This document shows positions 1 to 5,745 of a stretch of 7,738 nt of DNA, piece by piece. The notes beneath the pieces are model-generated. The model was not told where the DNA came from. It ran no database searches and saw nothing but the letters and a program-made list of their open reading frames with translations. The stretch's first letter is position 1. The number at the start of each line of letters is the position of its first letter. Origin of the DNA: Heyndrickxia sporothermodurans (lineage in GTDB: Bacteria > Bacillota > Bacilli > Bacillales > Bacillaceae_C); NCBI RefSeq assembly GCF_016785185.1, contig NZ_JAEKDY010000143.1, one strand, 5' to 3'. Position numbers and translations under genes: made by a program.

Positions 1-117
1 GCTAATTTGCGTTTCACACGATTTTCCGTACGAGGAAAATCGAAGGTAGAAAATGAAATGGGCTTTGCATTAATGGCAGTGAATTTAAGAAAATACACTG
101 CCCAACAACTAAGGTAA
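1..117 (+). CDS. C-terminal end of an IS1182-family-like transposase (partial)
   Basis: Only the last 38 codons are in the window; the frame is open from base 1 and ends at TAA 115-117, followed directly by a second stop, TAG. The readable tail contains RFTRFSVRGKSKVENEMGF and then a block ALMAVNLRKY. The pattern 'R-F-x-R-G-K-x-K-V-x-x-E-x-G-(F/L)-x-x-M-A-x-N-L-R-K' is the usual C-terminus of IS1182/IS1272-type DDE transposases, where it follows the last catalytic acidic residue; the catalytic core lies outside the window. It is the only gene on the plus strand and converges on yebC2. A terminator hairpin and a likely IS terminal repeat follow it. The family call rests on remembered motif similarity; whether the complete gene is intact cannot be seen. 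Confidence 0.8.
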   Translation, partial: ANLRFTRFSVRGKSKVENEMGFALMAVNLRKYTAQQLR

Positions 118-142
118 TAGAAGAATTACACGTAAAAAAAAG

Positions 143-180
143 AAAAAGGTGAATTTGAGTACACTCAAATTCACCTTTTT
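143..180. terminator. Bidirectional intrinsic terminator, inside the IS
   Basis: A perfect 18-bp inverted repeat (143-160 paired with 163-180) is separated by 2 nt, so the real loop is about 4 nt. Its core is GGTGAATTTGAGT/ACTCAAATTCACC. On the plus strand it ends in TTTTT and would stop the transposase transcript. On the minus strand it is followed by TTTTTCTTTTTTTT, so it would also stop transcripts leaving yebC2, which has no other hairpin between its stop codon and the IS end. Confidence 0.8.
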
Positions 181-195
181 CACTATTTGAAGCTA

Positions 196-211
196 GTTAT
201 GTCCCAGCCTC
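196..211. mobile_element. Putative right terminal inverted repeat of the IS1182-like element
   Basis: The sequence GTTATGTCCCAGCCTC (complement GAGGCTGGGACATAAC) resembles the ends I remember for IS1182/IS1272-type elements in Firmicutes. It lies 79 nt past the transposase stop codon, a plausible distance. The matching left end is outside the window, so the boundary is inferred. If right, the element ends at about 211, leaving 17 nt to the yebC2 stop codon. Confidence 0.5.
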
Positions 212-228
212 GTAGTACAAATATAGTA

Positions 229-948
229 TTATTCGCTCAAATCTACATTATGATAAACTTGTTGAACATCTTCCAAATCCTCTAATACATCAATCATTTT
301 TTCAAATTGTGCTTTTGCATCTTCTGGAAGTGTTATTTCGTTTTGGGCAAGCATAGTTAATTCAGCAACTGTAAATTCCGTGATTCCGGCACTTTTCAAT
401 GCTTCTTGTACGGCATGGAATTGATCAGGTTCAGCATAAACGATAACAGAATCTTCTTCTTCAATAATGTCACGGACATCGATATCCGCTTCCATTAAAA
501 TTTCGAGTACTTCGTCCGCAGACTTTCCTTCAAGTCCGATCACAGCTGTTGCATCAAACATATATGCGACAGAACCACTTACTCCCATATTACCGCCATT
601 TTTACCGAACGCTGCACGTACTTCTGATGCTGTACGGTTCACATTATTCGTTAATGCATCAACGATAACCATTGAGCCATTGGGTCCAAAACCTTCGTAA
701 CGAAGCTCATCATAGTTTTCATCCGAACCGCCTTTTGCTTTTTCAATTGCACGGTCGATAATATGTTTTGGTACATTATATGTTTTCGCACGTTCAAGTA
801 CGAATTTTAATGCTTGGTTAGATTCAGGGTCTGGTTCACCTTGCTTCGCAGCTACATATATTTCACGACCGAATTTCGCATAGATTCGACTTGTATTTGC
901 GTCTTTTGATGCCTTTTTTTCTTTAATATTATTCCACTTTCGTCCCAT
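229..948 (-). CDS. yebC2 (yeeI): YebC/TACO1-family translation factor, YeeI (YebC2) type
   Basis: A 239-residue cytoplasmic protein of the YebC/PmpR/TACO1 family. The N-terminus MGRKWNNIKEKKASKD is that of the Bacillus subtilis YeeI/YebC2 branch; the other branch (YrbC/YebC) starts MAGHSKWxNI. Family landmarks are YEGFGPNG (84-91), LTNNVNRT (99-106) and a GKNGGNMGVSGSVAYMF block (115-131), with an acidic C-terminus. Length is normal for the family. The family was long called a transcriptional regulator; recent work on TACO1 and bacterial YebC proteins instead supports relief of ribosome stalling at proline-rich stretches. I chose ATG 948 because GGAAAGAGAG lies 8 nt upstream; an in-frame GTG at 957 would add three residues and sit on that site. 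It is a single-gene unit; its upstream neighbour has its own terminator at 1152-1186. Confidence 0.93.
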   Translation of the reverse strand: MGRKWNNIKEKKASKDANTSRIYAKFGREIYVAAKQGEPDPESNQALKFVLERAKTYNVPKHIIDRAIEKAKGGSDENYDELRYEGFGPNGSMVIVDALTNNVNRTASEVRAAFGKNGGNMGVSGSVAYMFDATAVIGLEGKSADEVLEILMEADIDVRDIIEEEDSVIVYAEPDQFHAVQEALKSAGITEFTVAELTMLAQNEITLPEDAKAQFEKMIDVLEDLEDVQQVYHNVDLSE

Positions 949-1079
949 TATGAACACTCTCTTTCCACTTTAACTCTACTCAAAAATAGTAATACGAAAT
1001 AAGCTATTTCATCAAGTTTTTTTCAAAATAGTTACAAGGGAACTTTTCCCATTACTCATCGCTATATTCTTCGTTTACT

Positions 1080-1085
1080 ATTATA
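1080..1085 (-). promoter_or_regulatory. Possible sigma-A -10 box for yebC2
   Basis: A perfect TATAAT on the minus strand, about 130 nt upstream of the yebC2 start. The hexamer 17 nt further upstream (CGATAC) is a poor -35 match and there is no extended TGn motif, so this is weak evidence. The rest of 949-1151 holds no ORF with a ribosome binding site. It has two short dyads: GGGAA-ctt-TTCCC near 1038-1050 and GAAATA-agc-TATTTC near 995-1009. Confidence 0.3.
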
Positions 1086-1151
1086 CATTAAATGTAATAA
1101 AAGTATCGAGTAGTTAGCAAAAAAAGTAAGATCAAATGAATGGTGATGAAA

Positions 1152-1186
1152 AGAAGTGCAAAATCCATTTTAGATTTTGCACTTCT
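1152..1186 (-). terminator. Intrinsic terminator of the PTS operon
   Basis: A 14-bp perfect stem (1152-1165 with 1173-1186, AGAAGTGCAAAATC and its complement) with a 7-nt loop begins 10 nt after the EIICB stop codon. On the minus strand it is followed by a modest pyrimidine/T-rich run (TTTCATC). On the plus strand no T run follows, which supports the minus-strand assignment. Confidence 0.8.
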
Positions 1187-1195
1187 AGTAAACTA

Positions 1196-2647
1196 TTAAC
1201 CTTTTCTCATTCGATTAACTTCGTCAGCAACAAATTGTACGGATGTTCCAACAATTACCTGAATACTATGTGGACCAACAATATTAATCCCTGGTACTCC
1301 AGTTGCCTTAATCTTATTTTGGTCAACAGCGTTCATATCTTTTACTTCAACTCTTAAACGAGTTGTACAATTATCTACAGAAGTAACGTTCGCATCTCCG
1401 CCAAGACCTTCATAAATCTTAGCAGCCATCACAGTAAATTTATTATTTTTATCCGTTGCTGTACTTACGCCTTCATTGTCATCTACTATTTCTTCGCCTC
1501 TACCTGGGGTTGCCAAATTAAATTTCACAATAATAAAGCGGAATAAGAAGTAGTAAATAACTGCAAATACGAGACCTTGAACAATTAACATATATGGTTG
1601 ATTTGCAATTGGAATTCTTAAACTTAATACAAAGTCGACTAAACCTGCACTAAATCCGAACCCGGCTGTCCAATGGAATAGGGCGGCAATCATAAGTGAT
1701 AGACCCGTTAAAATTGCATGGACAAAATACAAAGCTGGTGCAGCAAACATGAAAGCAAACTCAAGTGGTTCTGTAACACCAGTGAAAAATGCTGCGAATC
1801 CAGCGGCCATCATCAGGGCTGCTACCTGTTTCTTTTGCTTTGTTTTTGCTGTGTGGTACATTGCAAGGGCTGCTGCTGGTAAACCAAACATCATTACTGG
1901 GAAGAATCCTGCTTGATACATTCCAGTAACACCTTTCGTACCTTTGTTTGCCCAGAACTTGCCGATATCATCGATTCCTGCTACATCAAACCAGAAAACA
2001 GAGTTTAACGCATGGTGTAAGCCTGTTGGGATTAATAATCTGTTGAAGAATCCGTAAAGGCCCGCACCTGCAGCGCCTAATTTACTTATCGCTTCCCCGA
2101 ATGAAACTAAACCTGTGAATACTACTGGCCAAACGAAAAACAAAATTACTGATACAACTAGCATAGAAACCGCTGTCATAATTGGAACTAAACGTTTTCC
2201 ACTAAAGAAAGCCAATGCATCTGGTAATTGAACTTTACTAAATCGATTATACATATTTGCGGCAACAAGACCTGAAATAATACCAATGAACGCATTTCCT
2301 ATTTTGGCAAAGGCAGGACTAACAGCTTTTGCATCAATGCTCTTTAACATTGCCACTGTGTCAGTTGATAATAATGTAGTTACTACTAAATAAGCGACTA
2401 ACCCACTTAAAGCGGCAGATCCATCTTTTTCTTTCGCCATCCCTAATGCGAGTCCAACCGCGAATAGAATTGGGATATTATCTATTATAGAACCCCCAGC
2501 TTTGATTAAAAATGCTGCTGCCGCATTGCCAGATCCCCAACCTGTAGGGTCAATCCAATAACCAATCCCCATCAAAATAGCTGCTGCTGGTAATACAGCA
2601 ACTGGTAACATCAATGATTTACCCATTCTTTGTAGATATTTCATCAT
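1196..2647 (-). CDS. nagE: PTS EIICB permease, N-acetylglucosamine (NagE-like) type
   Basis: A 483-residue membrane protein that imports and phosphorylates a sugar. Residues about 1-378 form the EIIC domain with roughly ten hydrophobic segments; RLLIPTGLHHALN (203-215) and GVTEPLEF (290-297) are the sugar-site motifs of the glucose/GlcNAc superfamily. A charged linker (about 381-403) leads to an EIIB domain with the phosphocysteine in DNCTTRLR (Cys427). There is no EIIA domain; a separate EIIA gene lies upstream in the same locus. Overall wording (start MKYLQRMGKSLMLPVAVLP, block NSVFWFDVAGIDDIGKFW) fits NagE/NagP proteins better than PtsG, so GlcNAc is the likely substrate, but glucose is not excluded by sequence alone. 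The start is ATG 2647 or the adjacent ATG 2644, with AGGGGGG about 10 nt upstream. A 266-nt gap separates it from the antiterminator gene and its own terminator follows. Confidence 0.9.
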   Translation of the reverse strand: MMKYLQRMGKSLMLPVAVLPAAAILMGIGYWIDPTGWGSGNAAAAFLIKAGGSIIDNIPILFAVGLALGMAKEKDGSAALSGLVAYLVVTTLLSTDTVAMLKSIDAKAVSPAFAKIGNAFIGIISGLVAANMYNRFSKVQLPDALAFFSGKRLVPIMTAVSMLVVSVILFFVWPVVFTGLVSFGEAISKLGAAGAGLYGFFNRLLIPTGLHHALNSVFWFDVAGIDDIGKFWANKGTKGVTGMYQAGFFPVMMFGLPAAALAMYHTAKTKQKKQVAALMMAAGFAAFFTGVTEPLEFAFMFAAPALYFVHAILTGLSLMIAALFHWTAGFGFSAGLVDFVLSLRIPIANQPYMLIVQGLVFAVIYYFLFRFIIVKFNLATPGRGEEIVDDNEGVSTATDKNNKFTVMAAKIYEGLGGDANVTSVDNCTTRLRVEVKDMNAVDQNKIKATGVPGINIVGPHSIQVIVGTSVQFVADEVNRMRKG

Positions 2648-2913
2648 GGTAACAATTCCCCCCTAATAAAAACTTTCTCTAAATTGTTTAACACATTTCA
2701 CACAGTAATCCTCTCATCCGAACAAGTACATTTTAAAATAACTATTTAAAAGGAATTTTCCTATAAAATAAAATGATAAGAGAAAATACAAAAGATGGCA
2801 CTTTCTATAAAAGAAGAATTCTATCAAATGATTATTATTAAAATGGTTCGTGATGTGAGTACTACTAATTACATTTCCCCTTTGCCTCACCTCCTTAAAG
2901 TTTTTAAGATTTA
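2648..2913 (-). other. 266-nt glcT-nagE gap with an orphan Shine-Dalgarno
   Basis: No convincing gene is present. A very strong ribosome binding site, AAGGAGGTGAGG (2896-2885 on the minus strand), lies 17 nt after the antiterminator stop but is followed only by ATG-TAA (2874-2869), a start-stop pair. No second RAT sequence and no GC-rich terminator are visible. There is only a weak AGGAA-aa-TTCCT dyad followed by TTTT near 2750-2763. The stretch is very AT-rich. Whether nagE is read through from upstream or has its own promoter here cannot be decided from the sequence. Confidence 0.45.
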
Positions 2914-3738
2914 TTAACCCCATTGTTTTCTTAGTCTTTCAATATGGAGTGTAATATACCCTAGTTCATGTTCGGGCAAAGTAATGCGATATGAATTCAA
3001 TATATTTTTTGCTATTTCTGTGGCACATTGATAGGACAGAGGAAATTTCTTTTTAATCATTTCAATCATTTCATTATCCATCGTATGTAGTTCATTTTGA
3101 TTCATTCGCGTTAATGCAAATCGTAAATGTGTGATTAAGCGATGATAAGAGATATCGTCTTCATGAATATGGATGTTCAAAAACTCCGTTATTGTTTGAA
3201 CAATATCTCTAATAATCGTAGTTTGAATAACGGTTTGACGCATATCGCCGCCCTGATCTTTCATTGTGTGAATATGGAGGGCGATATACGCAGCTTCATC
3301 AATTGGGAGTTCGATATTACATTTTTCTTTAATATATTTGATTGCCCAAAGACCGATTTCATACTCTTGTTTATAAAGTATTTTTATTTCATGTAATAAC
3401 TTGTTTTTTAAATGAATGCCTTCCTGTTCTCTTTCTATCGCGAATGAAAGATGGTCGGTTAAGGCTATATGAATATGTTCATTTAACTTTGAACCAATAT
3501 ACTCTTCTGCATAAGTAATGATTTTTTCAGAGATGATAAAATGCTCTTCTGGGATTCGATTCAAAAGCTGTTGAAGTTTTTCATTTTCCTTCATGACAAA
3601 TAGTTTTTCAATTTTTTGTTGATTGACAACATCATTTTTCTTTTTCCCATATGCAATTCCTGTGCCAATTGCTATTTTCTCTTCCTGCCCATCCCTTACT
3701 ACAACAGCATTATTATTTAGAATCTTTGATATCTTCAT
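2914..3738 (-). CDS. glcT: BglG/LicT/GlcT-family transcription antiterminator
   Basis: A 274-residue RNA-binding antiterminator. It has an N-terminal CAT RNA-binding domain (about 1-56, MKISKILNNNAVVV...), then PRD1 (about 65-170) and PRD2 (about 171-274). All four regulatory histidines are present: His96 (TDHLSFA) and His155 (IALHIH) in PRD1, His204 (THLRF) and His265 (ITLHIE) in PRD2. In this family EII proteins phosphorylate PRD1 to switch the protein off when sugar is absent, while HPr may phosphorylate PRD2. Length is typical. The start has AAGGAG 8 nt upstream. It lies 38 nt after the EIIA gene and so behind the RAT/terminator at 4341-4413, which predicts autoregulation. The symbol follows the ptsG-like RAT in the leader; the protein also resembles LicT, so the exact subfamily is less certain than the family. 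Confidence 0.85.
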   Translation of the reverse strand: MKISKILNNNAVVVRDGQEEKIAIGTGIAYGKKKNDVVNQQKIEKLFVMKENEKLQQLLNRIPEEHFIISEKIITYAEEYIGSKLNEHIHIALTDHLSFAIEREQEGIHLKNKLLHEIKILYKQEYEIGLWAIKYIKEKCNIELPIDEAAYIALHIHTMKDQGGDMRQTVIQTTIIRDIVQTITEFLNIHIHEDDISYHRLITHLRFALTRMNQNELHTMDNEMIEMIKKKFPLSYQCATEIAKNILNSYRITLPEHELGYITLHIERLRKQWG

Positions 3739-3776
3739 CGAGCCATCTCCTTGTTTTCACTATACGAAACAGTGTA

Positions 3777-4271
3777 TTACTTATCGGAAGATGTTATCAC
3801 TATCGTTTTTCCCTGTAAACCTTCCTTTTCTTCTGTAACAGTATACTGTTTCTTACCTTCCATACTATTAGTAATTACTATCGGGGTTATCGTGCTTTTG
3901 GCATTTTTCTTAATATATTCCCAATCCACTTCAATTAGTAGTTGCCCGGCAGAAACTTTGTCTCCTTCACTAATTGCCACGTTGAATCCTTCTCCCTTTA
4001 AGGCAACCGTTTCTAATCCTACGTGGATAAGTATTTCTGAACCATCATCTGCACGTAATCCAACGGCATGCTTCGTTGGGGCAACTTGGATGACTGTTCC
4101 GTTAACTGGTGCATGGATATTTCCATTCGATGGGATAATAGCGACTCCTTCTCCCATCATCTTTTGACTAAAAACTGGATCTGGTACTTCCTCAATTGGA
4201 ACAATTTGTCCATTAACAGGTGCATATATGTTCAATTCTTCTATTTCTTTTTTGAAAAAATTAAATTTCAT
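3777..4271 (-). CDS. PTS glucose-type EIIA protein (stand-alone)
   Basis: A 164-residue soluble EIIA(Glc)/Crr-type protein that passes phosphate from HPr to an EIIB domain, here presumably that of the NagE-like EIICB. The family pattern is clear: YAPVNGQIVPIEEVPDPVFS (16-35), a second IHAPVNG (52-58), TKHAVGL with His68, and ILIHVGLETV with His83. His83 aligns with the phosphorylated His90 of E. coli EIIA(Glc), and His68 with His75. It is the first gene of the operon. AAAAAAGGAG lies 8 nt before ATG 4271. The leader carries an antiterminator target overlapping a terminator, so its expression is expected to depend on the antiterminator encoded 38 nt downstream. In B. subtilis the equivalent module is fused to the C-terminus of PtsG; here it is a separate gene. 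Crr-like naming would also be reasonable. Confidence 0.93.
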   Translation of the reverse strand: MKFNFFKKEIEELNIYAPVNGQIVPIEEVPDPVFSQKMMGEGVAIIPSNGNIHAPVNGTVIQVAPTKHAVGLRADDGSEILIHVGLETVALKGEGFNVAISEGDKVSAGQLLIEVDWEYIKKNAKSTITPIVITNSMEGKKQYTVTEEKEGLQGKTIVITSSDK

Positions 4272-4340
4272 TGTAAGGACTCCTTTTTTCCTATGTTACA
4301 AATATTCATGGTTTAGCAAACAGTGATCAAATAAAACTAT

Positions 4341-4395
4341 AAAAAGGCATGGCAGCACAATAAAAGGGTTAACCCTTTTACATACCACCATGCCT
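4341..4395 (-). terminator. Conditional leader terminator of the PTS operon
   Basis: A long hairpin in the EIIA leader. AGGCATGGTGG (4395-4385 on the minus strand) pairs with CTGCCATGCCT (4355-4345), with one mismatch inside the arms. The centre is the perfect palindrome TAAAAGGGTTAACCCTTTTA (4361-4380), and a TTTTT tract (4345-4341) follows. Its 5' arm overlaps the 3' half of the RAT, so only one structure can form at a time, which is how the GlcT/LicT class works. Confidence 0.9.
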
Positions 4396-4413
4396 GATCG
4401 TATCAGTAACATG
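4385..4413 (-). promoter_or_regulatory. Ribonucleic antiterminator (RAT) for the GlcT-like protein
   Basis: The minus strand reads CATG-TTACTGATACGATCAGG-CATGG. It closely matches what I remember of the B. subtilis ptsG RAT (TTACTGATTCGATCAGGCATG) and is further from the LicT/SacY targets, which carry GCAGGCAAAACCT-type 3' halves. It overlaps the 5' arm of the terminator at 4341-4395. It sits in an mRNA leader about 160 nt long upstream of the EIIA start codon. This links the antiterminator gene in the same operon to its own control. Confidence 0.88.
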
Positions 4414-4438
4414 TGATCAATATCTTATTATTAGGTAT

Positions 4439-4467
4439 ATAGTAACATTCTCTCTACAAAAAGACAA
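4439..4467 (-). promoter_or_regulatory. Sigma-A type promoter of the PTS operon
   Basis: On the minus strand, -35 TTGTCT (4467-4462), a 17-nt spacer, and -10 TACTAT (4444-4439) preceded by TGT, an extended -10 element. Both hexamers match consensus at 4 of 6 positions. Transcription would start near 4431, about 18 nt before the RAT, which fits the leader architecture. Confidence 0.6.
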
Positions 4468-4480
4468 GTAAGCGGTAACA
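4467..4480 (-). promoter_or_regulatory. Possible catabolite-response element (CcpA site)
   Basis: TGTTACCGCTTACT on the minus strand matches the cre consensus TGWAANCGNTNWCA with two mismatches and touches the -35 box of the PTS promoter. That position would suit repression. The match is imperfect and the site is tentative. Confidence 0.3.
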
Positions 4481-4494
4481 TTTTTTAAAACTTT

Positions 4495-4755
4495 TTATCC
4501 ACGATAAGAATTTCGATGTCGTAGCTTGTAAATGAGTGCAGCGACTAAATTAGATGGCAGGTTCAAAAGATTGCCTTGAAGATTAAAATTTAGTTGTTCT
4601 TCCTCGAAGCTCATTTTTTCATACATTTCATTATGGTGCATATTTGCTTTCTTTTTTTGCTCCTTTATGGAAGAAATATTATTATACTCGATTGGGATCA
4701 TTACGAGGAAATACAAAATTAAAACCGACCATATTATAATAAACGCGATATCCAT
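4495..4755 (-). CDS. Small single-pass membrane protein of unknown function
   Basis: I do not recognise this 86-residue protein. Residues 3-22 (IAFIIIWSVLILYFLVMIPI) form one hydrophobic helix at the very N-terminus, with no lipobox cysteine and no obvious signal cleavage site. A basic patch (KEQKKK, 31-36) and a mostly hydrophilic, methionine/asparagine-rich tail follow, ending RHRNSYRG. The basic patch just after the helix suggests that the C-terminal part faces the cytoplasm. I chose ATG 4755 because AAAGGAG lies 7 nt upstream; a longer frame starting at 4824 lacks a ribosome binding site and crosses a hairpin. A 9-bp inverted repeat abuts the ribosome binding site. It lies 88 nt downstream of the SASP gene in the same direction and 50 nt before the -10/-35 region of the PTS operon, with no clear terminator between. 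Confidence 0.7.
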   Translation of the reverse strand: MDIAFIIIWSVLILYFLVMIPIEYNNISSIKEQKKKANMHHNEMYEKMSFEEEQLNFNLQGNLLNLPSNLVAALIYKLRHRNSYRG

Positions 4756-4767
4756 ACTACCACTCCT

Positions 4768-4792
4768 TTGTAGAAAATGATTGTTTCTACAA
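4768..4792. promoter_or_regulatory. Inverted repeat abutting the RBS of the small membrane protein gene
   Basis: TTGTAGAAA (4768-4776) and TTTCTACAA (4784-4792) are perfect complements around a 7-nt loop. On the minus strand the second arm runs into AAAGGAG (4769-4763), so a hairpin or a bound repressor here could affect translation or transcription. No T run follows, so it is not a good terminator for the SASP gene. The role is unknown. Confidence 0.45.
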
Positions 4793-4843
4793 TGTACTAC
4801 GGATCGGGAAAGAAAATGTTTCATTCATTTAAATACATTTCTT

Positions 4844-5059
4844 TTATTTATTTGATCTCATGGATTCACTAATATTCCTTTTTAGTTCCTCAACATTTGT
4901 ATTACTGTATATACTTGTTCCATGACCGCCTGTTGTTTTAGCCAACCATTCCTTCACTTCATTATAAGACATGCCTGACTGCGCATTTTTTCTTTTCACG
5001 TCATCAATGCTTGTTCCAGCTACTGTAAATCCGCTATTATTACTTTGGTTTTCGCTCAT
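4844..5059 (-). CDS. Gamma-type small acid-soluble spore protein
   Basis: A 71-residue, very hydrophilic protein rich in Asn, Ser and Lys, with no hydrophobic segment and no Cys. Two degenerate repeats, AGTSIDDVKRKNAQS (14-28) and YSNTNVEELKRNISES (51-66), fit the gamma-SASP (SspE) repeat of the type FASETNAQQVRKQNQQS. The block GTSIYSNTN resembles the region where the germination protease GPR cuts gamma SASPs. In the family these proteins are amino-acid stores in the spore core, made late in the forespore and broken down on germination; they do not bind DNA. ATG 5059 was chosen because AGGAGGG lies 6 nt upstream; an upstream in-frame ATG at 5092 would put that site inside the gene. A sigma-G promoter is expected, but only a possible GCATA -35 with no good -10 is visible. 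It lies just downstream of the rRNA-tRNA operon terminator. Confidence 0.75.
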   Translation of the reverse strand: MSENQSNNSGFTVAGTSIDDVKRKNAQSGMSYNEVKEWLAKTTGGHGTSIYSNTNVEELKRNISESMRSNK

Positions 5060-5151
5060 AATATCCCTCCTAATACTATTTTCCATCATCAATATATTTT
5101 TATACTGTTGTCTTAGATATGCTCATAAAGTTTGTTGTTTATGAAAAAACA

Positions 5152-5275
5152 ATGTCCGTTGCAGGAGCTTGCTTTTTCGCGGTGAGAAGTCGAGCCTCCT
5201 CGGCGCTACTGCGCCTGTGGGGTCACGACCTTTCCTCTATGTCCCGCAGGAGTCAAGCTCCTTCCGCTCCAATCC
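5152..5275. repeat. Structured dispersed repeat (REP-like) of Bacillaceae type
   Basis: A GC-rich island in AT-rich DNA, with nested complementary arms: AGGAGCTTG (5163-5171) with CAAGCTCCT (5254-5262), GCGG (5179-5182) with CCGC (5244-5247), GTCG (5189-5192) with CGAC (5226-5229), and an apical hairpin GGCGC-TACT-GCGCC (5202-5215). On the minus strand it contains ACTCCTGCGGG, GACCCCACAGGCGC and GCGCCGAGGAGGCTC. These are phrases I remember from a high-copy non-coding repeat in Bacillus-type genomes. There is no supported gene inside it. Copy number cannot be checked here. Confidence 0.65.
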
Positions 5276-5347
5276 ACTCAGCATTTTTAATATTATTTTG
5301 TGTTTAAAGAAAAACAACAATTTATCAGAAAAGAAGCTAAAGTACAC

Positions 5348-5380
5348 AAAAAACTAGCTAAAATATGTAGCTAGTTTTTT
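5348..5380 (-). terminator. Intrinsic terminator of the rRNA-tRNA operon
   Basis: A 13-bp perfect stem (5348-5360 with 5368-5380; core ACTAGCTA/TAGCTAGT) with a 7-nt loop ends in six T on the minus strand. It lies 24 nt beyond the last tRNA (Ile). The flanking T run on the plus strand makes it symmetric, but only the minus strand has a transcription unit to end here. Confidence 0.88.
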
Positions 5381-5403
5381 TAATAAAGAATATTTTTTTT
5401 GAA

Positions 5404-5477
<74 letters not shown>

Positions 5478-5489
5478 TTTATGTAAATT

Positions 5490-5563
5490 TGGAGCGGGTG
5501 ATGAGAATCGAACTCACGACAACAGCTTGGAAGGCTGTAGTTTTACCACTAAACTACACCCGC
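5490..5563 (-). tRNA. tRNA-Gly (TCC)
   Basis: Acceptor arm GCGGGTG/CACCCGC, anticodon loop CTTCCAA, encoded CCA. It reads GGA/GGG. Confidence 0.95.
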
Positions 5564-5583
5564 AAATATAAAATAATTTTCTA

Positions 5584-5660
5584 TGGGGCGGCTGATGGGA
5601 ATCGAACCCACGAATGTCGGAACCACAATCCGATGCGTTAACCACTTCGCCACAGCCGCC
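5584..5660 (-). tRNA. tRNA-His (GTG)
   Basis: Eight-base-pair acceptor arm GGCGGCTG/CAGCCGCC, including the extra G(-1):C73 pair that marks tRNA-His. The anticodon loop is TTGTGGT and CCA is encoded. Confidence 0.95.
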
Positions 5661-5671
5661 ATAATAATTGA

Positions 5672-5742
5672 CAGGGGTAGTAGGAATCGAACCCACATCA
5701 AAGGTTTTGGAGACCTTCGTTTTACCATTAAACTATACCCCT
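5672..5742 (-). tRNA. tRNA-Trp (CCA anticodon)
   Basis: Acceptor arm AGGGGTA/TACCCCT with discriminator G73 and anticodon loop CTCCAAA between AAGGT and ACCTT. The three bases after the discriminator are TCA, so the 3' CCA is not encoded and must be added. Confidence 0.93.
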
Positions 5743-5745
5743 AAC

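Noticed and set aside
467..700. Plus-strand frame opposite yebC2
   Set aside because: It is the antisense shadow of a well-conserved gene and has no ribosome binding site or recognisable product.
2714..2923. Minus-strand 69-codon reading frame overlapping the end of the antiterminator gene
   Set aside because: It starts inside the antiterminator stop region with no ribosome binding site, and the translated product is a low-complexity Phe/Leu/Asn-rich product of AT-rich spacer DNA. The strong SD in this gap is in the middle of the frame, not before its start.
4756..4824. Longer N-terminus for the small membrane protein (start at 4824)
   Set aside because: There is no SD before it, it reads through a perfect inverted repeat, and the internal ATG at 4755 has an ideal SD and begins the membrane helix.
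5060..5120. Sigma-G promoter upstream of the SASP gene
   Set aside because: GCATA near 5115 could be a -35, but no -10 resembling CATNNTA occurs 16-18 nt downstream, so I did not annotate it.
5119..5357. Two overlapping plus-strand frames of about 62 codons
   Set aside because: Both run through the GC-rich structured repeat and lack ribosome binding sites; they are open only because the repeat is GC-rich.
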